Positions 8,273 to 16,976 of a stretch of DNA of 64,000 bases are shown here, piece by piece. Position numbers and translations under genes: made by a program. The stretch is taken from positions 797,276-861,275 of the forward strand of contig JAGNKU010000001.1 of NCBI GenBank assembly GCA_017999985.1, read 5' to 3'. The notes beneath the pieces are model-generated. The model ran no database searches. It worked only from the letters and a program-made list of their open reading frames with translations, and was not told the origin of the DNA. The DNA is from Phycisphaerae bacterium. Its GTDB lineage: Bacteria; Planctomycetota; Phycisphaerae; UBA1845; Fen-1342. How positions within the stretch are numbered: position 1 is the first letter of the stretch; every line of letters starts with the position of its first letter.

Positions 8273-9190
8273 TCACTCCAGGTGAACCTTGCCCCCCAAG
8301 TGTTCGGCGAGGTGGTCGAACTCTTCCAGTGTGCCATAGTTGATGACGACGCGTCCGGAGTTCTTCTTCCGGCCAGGGAAGAGGCGCACACGCAGGCCCA
8401 ATGACTTGCTCAGCGCGTCGGCCACGGCGGACAGATGACGCCGCTGAGAATCCAGCTCGGGTGTGGGCTCGGGTGGCATATGTGCCGGTTCGCTCGCAGC
8501 CCGGGCGAGCTCCTCGACTTGACGTACCGACAAGTTTCTCCGGGCGACCATTTTGGCGATGGCGAGCTGGCGCTTTGGATCGTCGATGCCCGCGATAGCA
8601 CGGGCATGGCCCATGCTGAGTTCGCCGCTGCCGAGGAGGTAGCAGACCTCTGGCTGTAATTTCAGTAATCGTAGATAGTTCGAGATGTTAGCCCGGCTCT
8701 CAGACACGCGCGTGGCTAGGTCTTCGATGGTGCCGCCGAACGTGTCGAGATAGTGCTGGTAGGCGGCAGCGCGTTCCAGCGGCGCGAGGTCCTCGCGCTG
8801 GAGGTTCTCCACCAGGGCGGTCTCAAATGCCTGGGCGTCGGTGAACTCGCGGACGATGGCGGGGACGGCTTCCAGGCCGGCGGACCGCGCCGCGCGCCAG
8901 CGTCGTTCGCCGGCGACGATTTCGAACTGCCCGTCCTCGGTGCCACGCACAACGATCGGCTGCAGCATGCCGCGGTCGCGAATCGAGTCCGCGAGGTCTT
9001 TGAGCGTCTGCTCGTCGAAGGTGGTGCGCGGTTGACGCGGGTTGGGCTTGATGCGGTTGATGGCGAGCGTCTGGATTTGCCCGGCGCTTGGTTGCGTGGA
9101 GACGTGATGGGGCGAGCTGCGCGGCTGCGTCTCGCGCGGAGTGATCAAAGCATTGAGGCCGCGGCCGAGTCGATTGGGTGTCTTGGCCAT
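8273..9190 (-). CDS. parB: chromosome-partitioning protein ParB
   Basis: 305 residues. The N-terminus carries the LGRGLNALI box, which in other ParB proteins contacts the ParA/Soj ATPase. The central CTPase/ParB-N domain shows NPRQPR and the GERRWRAA motif, followed by the ENLQREDL segment. A helix-turn-helix follows (LATRVSESRANISNYLRLL) and then a C-terminal dimerisation domain. Length and layout are those of chromosomal ParB/Spo0J. The ATG is preceded by AGGAG and by a TTGACA/TACTAG promoter. Two parS sites flank the parB-MEMO unit, which is direct support for function. No parA is present in this window, although the ParA-contact box is intact. Confidence 0.96.
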   Translation of the reverse strand: MAKTPNRLGRGLNALITPRETQPRSSPHHVSTQPSAGQIQTLAINRIKPNPRQPRTTFDEQTLKDLADSIRDRGMLQPIVVRGTEDGQFEIVAGERRWRAARSAGLEAVPAIVREFTDAQAFETALVENLQREDLAPLERAAAYQHYLDTFGGTIEDLATRVSESRANISNYLRLLKLQPEVCYLLGSGELSMGHARAIAGIDDPKRQLAIAKMVARRNLSVRQVEELARAASEPAHMPPEPTPELDSQRRHLSAVADALSKSLGLRVRLFPGRKKNSGRVVINYGTLEEFDHLAEHLGGKVHLE

Positions 9191-9212
9191 AGTGTACTCC
9201 TGAGAGCCGCGT

Positions 9213-9242
9213 CTAGTATGACTGGCACCCCGGGAGTGTCAA
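9213..9242 (-). promoter_or_regulatory. promoter of parB
   Basis: On the minus strand TTGACA (9242-9237) is followed after 18 nt by TACTAG (9218-9213). The parB ATG is at 9190 with AGGAG in between. parS site 2 lies 16 nt upstream of the -35 box, so bound ParB could influence this promoter. Confidence 0.65.
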
Positions 9243-9258
9243 CGGAATCCGTGGCGGG

Positions 9259-9274
9259 CGTTTCACGTGAAACG
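9259..9274. promoter_or_regulatory. parS site 2 (ParB binding)
   Basis: CGTTTCACGTGAAACG is a perfect 16-nt palindrome matching 14 of 16 bases of consensus parS; the 14-nt core is identical to consensus. It is directly upstream of the parB promoter, 1.9 kb from site 1. Confidence 0.9.
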
Positions 9275-9373
9275 CGGGTCCGGCGGTAAAGCGGCATACA
9301 ACACAAAAACAATATACACAGGTGTAACACCGTAATGGCGCACCAACACGACCCGTGTGTGAGAGATTCTATT

Positions 9374-9922
9374 CTATCTAGATAATAGCGGCGCCGGCGC
9401 GTCGGCCGGGCGCGCCAGGGCGCGAAAGGCCGCGAGCAGTTTCCGGTGGCGGCGCTTGCGCGCCCCGAAGCCCAGCGCGTCCATCTCGCGCTCCGCGACC
9501 TCCGGCGCGAGGCCGTCGATGTGCACGCGATACAGCGCGCAAAACAGCAGCGTGCGCTGCTGGCCCAGGCGGCAATGCACGAGCACCGGGCGCCGGGCCG
9601 GGTCGCGACAGACGCCCAGAAATTGCTCGGCCTGGGCGGAATTGGGCGGGTTTTTGTGATTGCAGGGGATCGTCACGAATTCCACGCCCTGCGCCGCGCA
9701 CACCGCGCGCTCGTCGCGCTCCCACGCGTCGGGATCGTCTTCATCGCGCTGCCCGCGCAGACTGACCACCGTGCGCAGCCCATAGCGCGCAATCAGGTCC
9801 GTCAACTCGGCCGGCGTGGGCTGGCCACAGCGGTACAGCGTGCCCGCGGCGACCACGCCGAAGTGTTGCAGGCCGTCATACGGCGCACGGAACAGCCGAC
9901 GAACGAAGCGGGGGACATTCAC
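9374..9922 (-). CDS. dual-specificity / tyrosine phosphatase-like protein
   Basis: 182 residues from a GTG at 9922, chosen because GGGAGG lies 6 nt upstream. The P-loop is VHCRLGQQRT (the CX5R signature, cysteine near residue 118), and the upstream TLYRCGQPTPAELTDLIARYG matches the Siw14/DSP-like group (YRSGQP...). This family hydrolyses phosphate from phosphotyrosine or from small phosphoesters such as inositol phosphates. A general acid aspartate is likely in the RDEDDPDAWERDE stretch. It lies 44 nt downstream of a lipoprotein gene on the same strand, in the long minus-strand block with holA and parB. Confidence 0.85.
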   Translation of the reverse strand: MNVPRFVRRLFRAPYDGLQHFGVVAAGTLYRCGQPTPAELTDLIARYGLRTVVSLRGQRDEDDPDAWERDERAVCAAQGVEFVTIPCNHKNPPNSAQAEQFLGVCRDPARRPVLVHCRLGQQRTLLFCALYRVHIDGLAPEVAEREMDALGFGARKRRHRKLLAAFRALARPADAPAPLLSR

Positions 9923-9966
9923 GTCCCGCCTCCCAAGCCACCCACGGATCCCGGTGTGGCCGGTCC

Positions 9967-11166
9967 TTACGGCCGCGCCACCAGTTGGAACGGAGCACGG
10001 CCCTCGGCCACTTTCTGTCCGAGTTTATCAATGACCGTGACTTTTGCCACATACTGGCCGGGGGGAAGTGTCTCCGGCAGGCGGACGAGACGAGGAATGA
10101 AGCAATCGTGCCGGCGGTTGCGGCAGCGATCGACGATTTCTGTGTCCTTGATCTCCAGCACGGTATCGCCGATGCGATTGAGGATCGTGGTGGTCATGTC
10201 GAAGCGGGTCGTGTAGAGCTCGTTCTCGGGTTCGCTGACGAAGTCGCTGACCTCGCAATAGAGCACGAACTCGGCCCCGCTGCCGGCCGGGAAACGCGCC
10301 GGCTCGATGGCGTCATACTGCCCGTAGCTCCGTACGGCGCTGCACAGTTTGACTGTAGGAATGCTCAGCTCACTGACGCGCTGGAGCGACTTCTGCAGGG
10401 CTTCCAGCTCGCGCGCGGCGACCGTGGCGGCCCGCGTCGGATCGCCCATGTGACACTCGCGTATCACCACCCAGGCCTCGACGAACCGACTGGCAAGCTC
10501 CTGTTGCTCGGCGGTAACCAGGCTCAGCGGCTGTCGCGCCCGTTCGTAATCGCCGGCAACCACCCACAAAATGCGGCGATCTAGCTGCTCGCGGAATGAG
10601 CCCTCCTCGCTGGGCAGCGACTGCTCGAGAAAATCGCGCAATGAAGCAGGGCCGCCGCGGGCGACCGCCGGCTTATTGATGCCGGGCGCCGCGGTGTCGG
10701 TGGTTGCGACCGGCATGTTGGGGGCAGCGTGCACGGTAACGGTGTCCAGTGTCGGGGGGACCATTGTCACTTCGAATGCGGGCTCCGGGCCGGGGGTCGC
10801 CGGGGACGGTGTCGCGAGCGCGACCGGGGGCGGGGGCGGCTGGGGGACGGGTTCGATATTGGGGTCGGGGTCGGCGATCAGGGTCACGAACTCCGCGGAG
10901 GATGGCGGCGGGCCAGACGGGGCGGCCGTATCCGCCGGGCGGATCTGCTCGGCCTTATCCAGCCGCTGCATCCACGCGCCCACGTCCTGCTGAACCGGGT
11001 CGGCGTTCTCAACTTCCTTTGCGACAACGACTTGTGGCGGCTCGGCTGGCGCAGCCGGTTCGGCGGTCTCGCGCCGTGCCGCAGGGTCCGGTTGCAGCCA
11101 CGCGCAACCGCCGACCATGAGCAGACTACAACCCCACACCGTCCAGGGCGTGCATTTCGCATCCAT
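9967..11166 (-). CDS. lipoprotein of unknown function with proline-rich linker
   Basis: 399 residues. A lipoprotein signal (LLMVGGC, cysteine at about residue 21) points to a lipid-anchored envelope protein. Residues about 30-150 are rich in Pro, Ala and acidic residues (linker), followed by a predicted helical middle (residues 170-260) and a beta-rich C-terminal domain with SDFVSEPENELYTTRFDM and LPPGQYVAKVTVIDK. I do not recognise the family. GGAG lies a few bases before the ATG. It sits directly after holA (21 nt gap) and before the phosphatase gene. Confidence 0.75.
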   Translation of the reverse strand: MDAKCTPWTVWGCSLLMVGGCAWLQPDPAARRETAEPAAPAEPPQVVVAKEVENADPVQQDVGAWMQRLDKAEQIRPADTAAPSGPPPSSAEFVTLIADPDPNIEPVPQPPPPPVALATPSPATPGPEPAFEVTMVPPTLDTVTVHAAPNMPVATTDTAAPGINKPAVARGGPASLRDFLEQSLPSEEGSFREQLDRRILWVVAGDYERARQPLSLVTAEQQELASRFVEAWVVIRECHMGDPTRAATVAARELEALQKSLQRVSELSIPTVKLCSAVRSYGQYDAIEPARFPAGSGAEFVLYCEVSDFVSEPENELYTTRFDMTTTILNRIGDTVLEIKDTEIVDRCRNRRHDCFIPRLVRLPETLPPGQYVAKVTVIDKLGQKVAEGRAPFQLVARP

Positions 11167-11187
11167 GCGCGACTCCGACGATGCCGG

Positions 11188-12186
11188 TCAGCGCGCCGGG
11201 GCGGCGAGCCTCACGAGCATCAGCTCCACGCCCGTTTCTATCGACCGCGCCCCCGACTTGGCTTGTGAGTCCAGGTTGCCGATTGCCGCCAGGAAACGGC
11301 GGAGGAAGGCTGCCGGCAGGCGGCGGAGCAGGATCTCCAGCTCGCGTTCACGCCGCCACATCATGAGCTTCGAGGCGACCTCGGACAGTGTGGCCCCGCC
11401 GGCGACCGCGCGGTGGGCGGCCAGCCATTGGCGGATCTTATAGGCCATGCCGCCGAGGACCTTGAAAACCGCGCCACGATCGGTCGCCAGCACGTCGTGC
11501 CACAGGCGCAGCGCGTCGGGCAGGCGCCCGGCGGCGGCGGCGTCCATGACCGCGAAGATCTTCTCCTCGCGGCTTTGTCCGACCAGCGCACTCACGTCCT
11601 CATCGGTGATAGCCTTGCGGCCGGCGGCGTACAGACACAGCTTCTCGATCTCGGAGATTAGGAGCCCGGCCTCCAGTCCGACCAGGTCAACGAGGCGCGC
11701 CGCCGCCGCGGGCTCGATGCGCAGGCCCTGCGCGCCGGCCTGGGCGAGCACGAAATCGACGGCGGCGCGGCCGACGAGCTTGCGGCATTCGGTCAGTTGC
11801 CCGCCGGCCGCCAGGGCCGCCTTCGCCAGGCGCGTGGTGCGCGGGAAGCTGCGGCATTCGAGCACGAGCGTGCCGGTCGGCGCAGGCTTGGCGACATATT
11901 GCTCCAGTCGCGCACGGTGCGCGGTGATGAACTCGTCCGCGTCGCGGATCAGCACGACGCGTCGATCAGCCAGGAATGGCAGCGTGCCGAGGTCTTCGAG
12001 CACGGCGGACAACACCGGGCCACCATCGTCGGGGTCGCGCGCGCCGTCGTACTCGGTGAGGGCGAGGCTGCGATCGACGCCGGGGGGAAGGAGCTTGTTG
12101 AGCGCCGCGATCAGGGCCGTGGATTTCTGGTGTGTATCGTCCCCGTAGATGACGACGAGGGCGGGATTGGCGGGTCGTTGGGGCAT
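11188..12186 (-). CDS. holA: DNA polymerase III subunit delta
   Basis: 332 residues. The order fits HolA: an N-terminal AAA+-like domain with VVIYGDDTHQ, the LGTLPFLADRRVVLIRDAD segment, a middle LISEIEKLCLYA helix typical of delta subunits, and a C-terminal helical collar domain (VLGGMAYKIRQWL...). The delta subunit of the clamp loader opens the beta clamp during replication. Its start lies inside the 3' end of the upstream TPR gene (overlap 76 nt), suggesting translational coupling. The N-terminus is more divergent than in proteobacterial HolA, as expected for this phylum. Confidence 0.87.
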   Translation of the reverse strand: MPQRPANPALVVIYGDDTHQKSTALIAALNKLLPPGVDRSLALTEYDGARDPDDGGPVLSAVLEDLGTLPFLADRRVVLIRDADEFITAHRARLEQYVAKPAPTGTLVLECRSFPRTTRLAKAALAAGGQLTECRKLVGRAAVDFVLAQAGAQGLRIEPAAAARLVDLVGLEAGLLISEIEKLCLYAAGRKAITDEDVSALVGQSREEKIFAVMDAAAAGRLPDALRLWHDVLATDRGAVFKVLGGMAYKIRQWLAAHRAVAGGATLSEVASKLMMWRRERELEILLRRLPAAFLRRFLAAIGNLDSQAKSGARSIETGVELMLVRLAAPAR

Positions 12187-13430
12187 TTTTCATCCGTCGG
12201 CGCCGTGCCGGGAGTGGCAGCGTGCTCCGGGTCAAAGTACTCGAGCCGGCGCTGGGCCTTCGCGCGCAGGTCCGCGTCCGCGTCGGCGGCGGTGAGCACC
12301 CTGCGCCACGCGGCCAGCGCCTGGGCGGTATTGCCCAGCCGGTGTTCGACGTCGCCCGCCCGCAGCCACACCAGCCCGGAATCGGGTCGCAGGCGCTGCA
12401 GCTGCTGCAGGTGCGCGCGGGCTTGAGCGTAGCGTCTTTCGGTGGCGGCGACCAGTGCCAGGCCTTCGATGGCGCCGGCGTGCTCGGGCAGCGCGCTGCG
12501 CGCGGCGTCGAAGCGCGTGTTGGCCTCAGTCAGACGGCCCGCGCGGTAGAGCGCGCCGCCCAGTTCCACCAGCAGATCGGCATCGTGGGGTGCCAGCGCC
12601 ACGGCGTCCTCATAGCGTGCCGCCGCCAGGTCGTAGCGCCCCTCGGACATGAAGCGTGCGGCCAGCGTGCGCAGATGTTGCAGTTGAGTGGCGTCGGCTA
12701 GCAGCGGCCCGTCGGGTGCCAGTTCCGCCGGGGCGGAGGTCAGCGCCGGCTGTGTCGCAGCCGGTTGGCTGGCCGGGGCGTCGGCGCGCGGGCTGGGGAG
12801 GGCGATGCCCACGGCTTGTGCCGCGCAGTGATTTCCCGCGAGATCGGTGGCGACGCAACGGACGTCCAGCTCGGCGCTGTGCACGCTCGCGGGTGGCGCC
12901 CAGCGCAGCGCGCCGTTGTCGACGGTGGCGGTGCCGCCATCCTGCCACTGGCCGGGCGTTGTCCTATAAAAGACGCGCAGGCCACCGTCCGCGAGGTGTT
13001 CCTCGACCAGGCTGACCTTCAACCGGATGACCGCCTCGCCGTCGATGGTTTCAACCTGCGCGCTGTGAATTTGCAGCAGCGGCGGTGTCGTGTCCACGAT
13101 GATCGAGACGGTGGGTGTGGTCCCGGGCACGGGCGGGTCGGCCGAGGTGCCGGCCGCATTGCGCAGCACCACGTAAAAATCGTAGCGCCCGTCCGCGGCC
13201 GCGGTGTAGCGTAGGGAGCGCTGACCCGCCGGCTCGGCGTCGGCGCCGCGCCAGGTGCGTCCCCGGTCCGTGGACACCCACAGGTCGGCGCCGCCCACGG
13301 CGACCGCGTTCGCGGTGCGGTACTCGAGCACGATCTCGCGCGCCGCGACGTAGCTGGGGAGCGGGTCGGCGTGCGCACTGGGGCGCGGCAGAGCCAGCAC
13401 CAGCAGGGGGATCAGGACCAAGCGCTTCAT
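12111..13430 (-). CDS. exported TPR protein with an Ig/FN3-like domain
   Basis: 439 residues from the ATG at 13430, which starts a signal peptide (MKRLVLIPLLVLALPRPSAHA) and has GGAG upstream; the open frame beyond it (to 13574) lacks these. Residues about 22-110 contain STDRGRTW, an Asp-box-like motif. Residues 115-230 form a beta-sandwich-like segment (VDTTPPLLQI...). Residues about 275-400 form three to four TPR units (RYDLAAARYEDAVALAPHDADL, LGNTAQALAAWRRVL). The last about 25 codons overlap the start of holA in another frame. It is probably periplasmic and a scaffold for protein contacts. Divergent from the M61 peptidase gene. Confidence 0.8.
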   Translation of the reverse strand: MKRLVLIPLLVLALPRPSAHADPLPSYVAAREIVLEYRTANAVAVGGADLWVSTDRGRTWRGADAEPAGQRSLRYTAAADGRYDFYVVLRNAAGTSADPPVPGTTPTVSIIVDTTPPLLQIHSAQVETIDGEAVIRLKVSLVEEHLADGGLRVFYRTTPGQWQDGGTATVDNGALRWAPPASVHSAELDVRCVATDLAGNHCAAQAVGIALPSPRADAPASQPAATQPALTSAPAELAPDGPLLADATQLQHLRTLAARFMSEGRYDLAAARYEDAVALAPHDADLLVELGGALYRAGRLTEANTRFDAARSALPEHAGAIEGLALVAATERRYAQARAHLQQLQRLRPDSGLVWLRAGDVEHRLGNTAQALAAWRRVLTAADADADLRAKAQRRLEYFDPEHAATPGTAPTDEKCPNDPPIPPSSSSTGTIHTRNPRP

Positions 13431-13577
13431 CGTGTCTCCACACGGTGTGCGTCCAGAGCGTCTATCGGTGGCGAAGCCGGTGGTTCTCCCTGGGCTGGCC
13501 AGCGATGCGCGAGGGGTGCGCGGCGGTCGGGGCGCCTTAGAATGTGTTGGCGACCGTGGCCTGAACGGAGGCACGCG

Positions 13578-15251
13578 ATGTTGGTTTTATTGGGCGAAGC
13601 GGTCTGGCGCCGCGCCGGGTGCGCGATTTGCGCGTGCCTGTCGGCAGCGGCAGCGGTGCACGCCGAAACGCTCACCTACGTGCTCACGCCGGCGCCGCAG
13701 CAGGGACACCTGCACGTCGAGTTGAGCTGGCAGACGGCGGGGCGGACGGAATCGCGGCTGTGCGCGGTGCCGCGCTGCGGGACGGTGTCGGACGTGCCGG
13801 CGCTGTTCAAGGACCTGCGCATCGACGGGGCGACCAGCGTGCGGCGCGACAAGGCGTGCTGGCAGATTGAGCATCGGAGCGGTGCGGCGCTGCGCTGCCG
13901 GTACACGGTCGATCCTGGCCGGCGCGAGTTCGACTGGGAGCACACGCATCATCCGATCACGACGAAGCAGTTCTTTCACGGACTGGGCAATGCGTTTCTG
14001 GTGACGCCGGTGGCGGGCGGCGGCCAGCCGGACGAGTACGAGGTGCTGGTGCGCTGGAAACTGCCGGATGGTTGGCGGGCGGTGTGCTCGTGGGGCAGCG
14101 GCCCGAGCGTTGGGGCGCGGATGAAGCCTGACGACGTGCGGCAGTCAGTATATCTTGCGGGCCGGATCGTGACGGAGCGGACGCCGGTCGCGGGCGGCGG
14201 CGAAGTGACGGTGGCGATGCTGGACGAGTTCGGGTTCGACGTCGCGGCGCTGGGCCAGTTGTCGGCCGAAGTGATTGCGGAGCAGTGCGCGTTTATGCGC
14301 GAGACGGCGTTTCCGCCGTTTGTCGTGACCGCGATTCCGGTGGGGCCGGCGGTGGTTGGCGGTGACCTGCGGATTGCGGGCATGGGGCTGTATCAGAGCT
14401 TTGCGTTGTGCATCTCGCCGCGTGCGGAGCTGACGGACGGCGTCGAGCACCTGTTCGCGCACGAGCTTTTTCACACGTGGAATGGGCGGCTGGTGCAGGG
14501 CGAAAACCCGGAGGAGCTGGTGTACTGGTTTACGGAGGGGTTCACGGACTATTACGCGCTGCGGATCCTGTTCGAGTCGGGGCGCTGGACGGCGGGGGTG
14601 TACGCGGGCTGGCTGAACCGCCATCTGCGCGAGTACGCCGCCAACCCGGCGCGCAACGCGACGAACGAGGAGATCCAGGCGGGGTACTGGAAGCAGCGGG
14701 CGACCGTGGGTGAGGTCGCGTATCAGCGCGGCCTGCTGCTAGGGCTGCGCTGGCACCGGCTGGCGCGGCAGAAGGGCGTGACCGAGGGCATCGATCGGCT
14801 GTTTCACGCGCTGGTGGCGCGGGCGCGCGACGGCCAGCCGACGATTTCCAATGCGCTGTTGCGCCGCGAGGGTTGTCGTGTGCTGGGCGACTGGTTCGGG
14901 CCGGAGTTCGACCGCTATGTGACGCGGGCCGAGACGATCGAGGTGCCGTCGGACGCGCTGGCCCCGGAACTGCGCGGGCGCGTCCGGACAGTGTACGAGT
15001 TCGAACTGGGCTTTGAGCGCGAGCGCTCGCTGCGCGCCGAGCGCGTCCACGGTCTGAAGAAGGACTCGGCGGCGGCGAAGGCCGGCCTGCGCGAAGGCGA
15101 CGACCTGATCGGGTGGCGCATTCCGACCGACGCGGATGACCAGGTGCAGCTCCAGGTCAAGCGCGGCGACACGCTCAAGACGATCACGTACCGCCCGCGC
15201 GGCGCGCGGCGCGATTTGCTGCAATTCGCGGCGGGCGGCAAGGATGATTAA
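13578..15251 (+). CDS. exported M61-family metallopeptidase with C-terminal PDZ
   Basis: 557 residues from the ATG at 13578, with CGGAGG upstream; in-frame sequence before it is antisense to the TPR gene. There is a signal peptide to about residue 31 (AAAAVHAE). The zinc site is HELFHTWN (HExxH, residues about 295-299), with the third ligand glutamate about 20 residues on in YWFTEGFTDYYA, as in the gluzincin M61 (glycyl aminopeptidase) family. A PDZ-like domain at residues about 475-550 (VHGLKKDSAAAKAGLREGDDL) is also typical. It probably cleaves peptides outside the cytoplasm. Convergent with the thioredoxin-like gene, with a hairpin terminator between. Confidence 0.9.
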   Translation: MLVLLGEAVWRRAGCAICACLSAAAAVHAETLTYVLTPAPQQGHLHVELSWQTAGRTESRLCAVPRCGTVSDVPALFKDLRIDGATSVRRDKACWQIEHRSGAALRCRYTVDPGRREFDWEHTHHPITTKQFFHGLGNAFLVTPVAGGGQPDEYEVLVRWKLPDGWRAVCSWGSGPSVGARMKPDDVRQSVYLAGRIVTERTPVAGGGEVTVAMLDEFGFDVAALGQLSAEVIAEQCAFMRETAFPPFVVTAIPVGPAVVGGDLRIAGMGLYQSFALCISPRAELTDGVEHLFAHELFHTWNGRLVQGENPEELVYWFTEGFTDYYALRILFESGRWTAGVYAGWLNRHLREYAANPARNATNEEIQAGYWKQRATVGEVAYQRGLLLGLRWHRLARQKGVTEGIDRLFHALVARARDGQPTISNALLRREGCRVLGDWFGPEFDRYVTRAETIEVPSDALAPELRGRVRTVYEFELGFERERSLRAERVHGLKKDSAAAKAGLREGDDLIGWRIPTDADDQVQLQVKRGDTLKTITYRPRGARRDLLQFAAGGKDD

Positions 15252-15265
15252 CCCGCGCAAAACGA

Positions 15266-15297
15266 AAGGCAGGTCGCATGGTCGCGCGACCTGCCTT
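15266..15297. terminator. bidirectional hairpin terminator
   Basis: A perfect 12-nt stem (AAGGCAGGTCGC at 15266-15277 and its complement at 15286-15297) has an 8-nt loop. The stem starts with AA and ends with TT, which suits termination in both directions. It lies between the convergent genes ending at 15251 and 15321. Confidence 0.75.
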
Positions 15298-15320
15298 ACA
15301 TCGCTAAACAGTTCCCGCTG

Positions 15321-16790
15321 CTACTGCGGAGCCGGCGCGGGCGGCGCTTCCGCGGGCTTCTCTTCCGCCTTGGGCTTGGTCGGGTCGTACACCTGCTCGC
15401 CCTTCAGCAGCTTCTCGATCTCGCCGCCGATCGTCGTCTCCAGGTCCTGCGCCATCCCGACGTGCACCGCCTGCACCACGCCCTGCTTGTCCAGTACGAA
15501 CGTGCACGGGATCGCGGCGACCTTGAACTTGCGACCAAGCTTGCCCGCCGGATCGAGGAACTGCCGGAACGTGATCTTCTTATCCGCGAGGAACTCCCTG
15601 ATCTTCTTGTCCTTGCCGCGCTCGTCCTGGTTCAGGCCGATGACCGTGACCGGCTGATCGGCGTACTTGTCCGCCAGCTTTTGGATCTGCGGCATCGACT
15701 GCACGCAGGGCATGCACCAGGTCGCCCAGAAATCCAGCACGACCACGCGGCCGCGCAGACTCTCCAGCGACAGCGGCTTCTCATCCACGCCGTCGCCCGC
15801 GAACGCCGGCGCGGGCTTGCCCAGCAGGCTCTGCGGGTCCGGCGGCTGCATGAGCGAATCCCAGTCGAACTTGTCGACCTTCGGCGTGCCGGGCTCGGGC
15901 TTGAACACGAAGCGCTCGGCGGGGATGTCGCCGTCGAGCTTGACGCCCTTGAACGTCGCGGTCGCCACGGCCTTGTCCAGTTTCTTCGGCATGCCGGGGA
16001 CATCCAGGTCTTCGTCGCCGCCGTCCTCCCGCGCCCCTTCTTCCAGGCCGAGCACCTTGCGGAGCACCGTGGTCAACTCCAGGCGCAGCTCGCCCGCCAG
16101 CCCGGTTTTCTCATCGAGCCACAGGCTGAACGGCACCAGTTCGTCGCCGAACTCGAACGGCGTCTGGGAGGCGTCGAAGATCCCCGCCAGGCGCGTCCCC
16201 GGGCGGCCGTCGAATTCCTCGCGCGTCACCGCGGTGAATTCGCGCACCATCGGGAACAGCTCCTGGAATTTCTTGTCAGGCTGGCTGAGGACGAACAGGA
16301 TCGGGTGCGGCGGGTCGTTGACCAGCAGGTCCTCCGTCAGCTTGTCATAGTCGACGCGCTCTGGGGCGGCGGTCTCGGTATACGCGTCCAGCGCGGCGGT
16401 GTAGAGCCAGAGCTGCTTGCCGTCGCAGTGGATCGAAAAACTGTCGGTCGACAGGGCGAGGCGGTTCGCGCCACCGTAGAGCAGTCCGGCGAGGTAGTCG
16501 TTCGACTGGCCGACGTCCTTGCCGTCCTTGTCGGTGGCGACGACTTCCATGTGGCCGGCGAATTCGTCCTGGTACGACCTGGCCGCGCGGTACTTGGCGA
16601 GTGCGGTGTCGAGCAGGGCCAGGGCCTTCTGGTGCGTTTCGGGGTTGCTGGGTTGGACGGCCGGCTGCGATGCCGGCTGCGACTGGGCTTCCTGGGCGCG
16701 CGCCACCGGCAGCGCCAGCAGGAATACGGCGGCGCTCCACGCGAGCGCAAGCTTGAACGACGATGCGGCCCGGCGAGTCACGGTCAACAT
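15321..16790 (-). CDS. exported DUF2092/LolA-like domain fused to TlpA-type thioredoxin
   Basis: 489 residues from the ATG at 16790, with GGGAGAT upstream. A signal peptide ends near ARAQ (residue about 32). Residues 45-275 form a LolA-like domain of the DUF2092 type (SYQDEFAGHMEVVATDKDGK ... FDGRPGTRLAGIF). Residues about 320-465 form a redoxin/TlpA domain with the active site WATWCMPC (CxxC near residue 360) and the cis-proline loop AAIPCTFVLD. An acidic, proline-rich tail follows. TlpA-like proteins reduce disulfides in the periplasm; the fused lipid-binding-like domain is a combination repeatedly seen in planctomycetes. It is monocistronic, with a terminator downstream. Confidence 0.87.
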   Translation of the reverse strand: MLTVTRRAASSFKLALAWSAAVFLLALPVARAQEAQSQPASQPAVQPSNPETHQKALALLDTALAKYRAARSYQDEFAGHMEVVATDKDGKDVGQSNDYLAGLLYGGANRLALSTDSFSIHCDGKQLWLYTAALDAYTETAAPERVDYDKLTEDLLVNDPPHPILFVLSQPDKKFQELFPMVREFTAVTREEFDGRPGTRLAGIFDASQTPFEFGDELVPFSLWLDEKTGLAGELRLELTTVLRKVLGLEEGAREDGGDEDLDVPGMPKKLDKAVATATFKGVKLDGDIPAERFVFKPEPGTPKVDKFDWDSLMQPPDPQSLLGKPAPAFAGDGVDEKPLSLESLRGRVVVLDFWATWCMPCVQSMPQIQKLADKYADQPVTVIGLNQDERGKDKKIREFLADKKITFRQFLDPAGKLGRKFKVAAIPCTFVLDKQGVVQAVHVGMAQDLETTIGGEIEKLLKGEQVYDPTKPKAEEKPAEAPPAPAPQ

Positions 16791-16976
16791 GGATTCAATC
16801 TCCCTGCACCGGACCCTGGGCGCCGGCGCGCGCCGCCTGACAATTACACACTGGAACAGGGCTGGGGATGCGGCCTCGCGGCGAGGAAGGGCGGTCACCC
16901 GCAGCCGGGACGGCACATCATACCCGTTCTCCCGGCCGCAAGGGAAACGGGATTCCAGCCCGCGGGGCGGGCGCGG

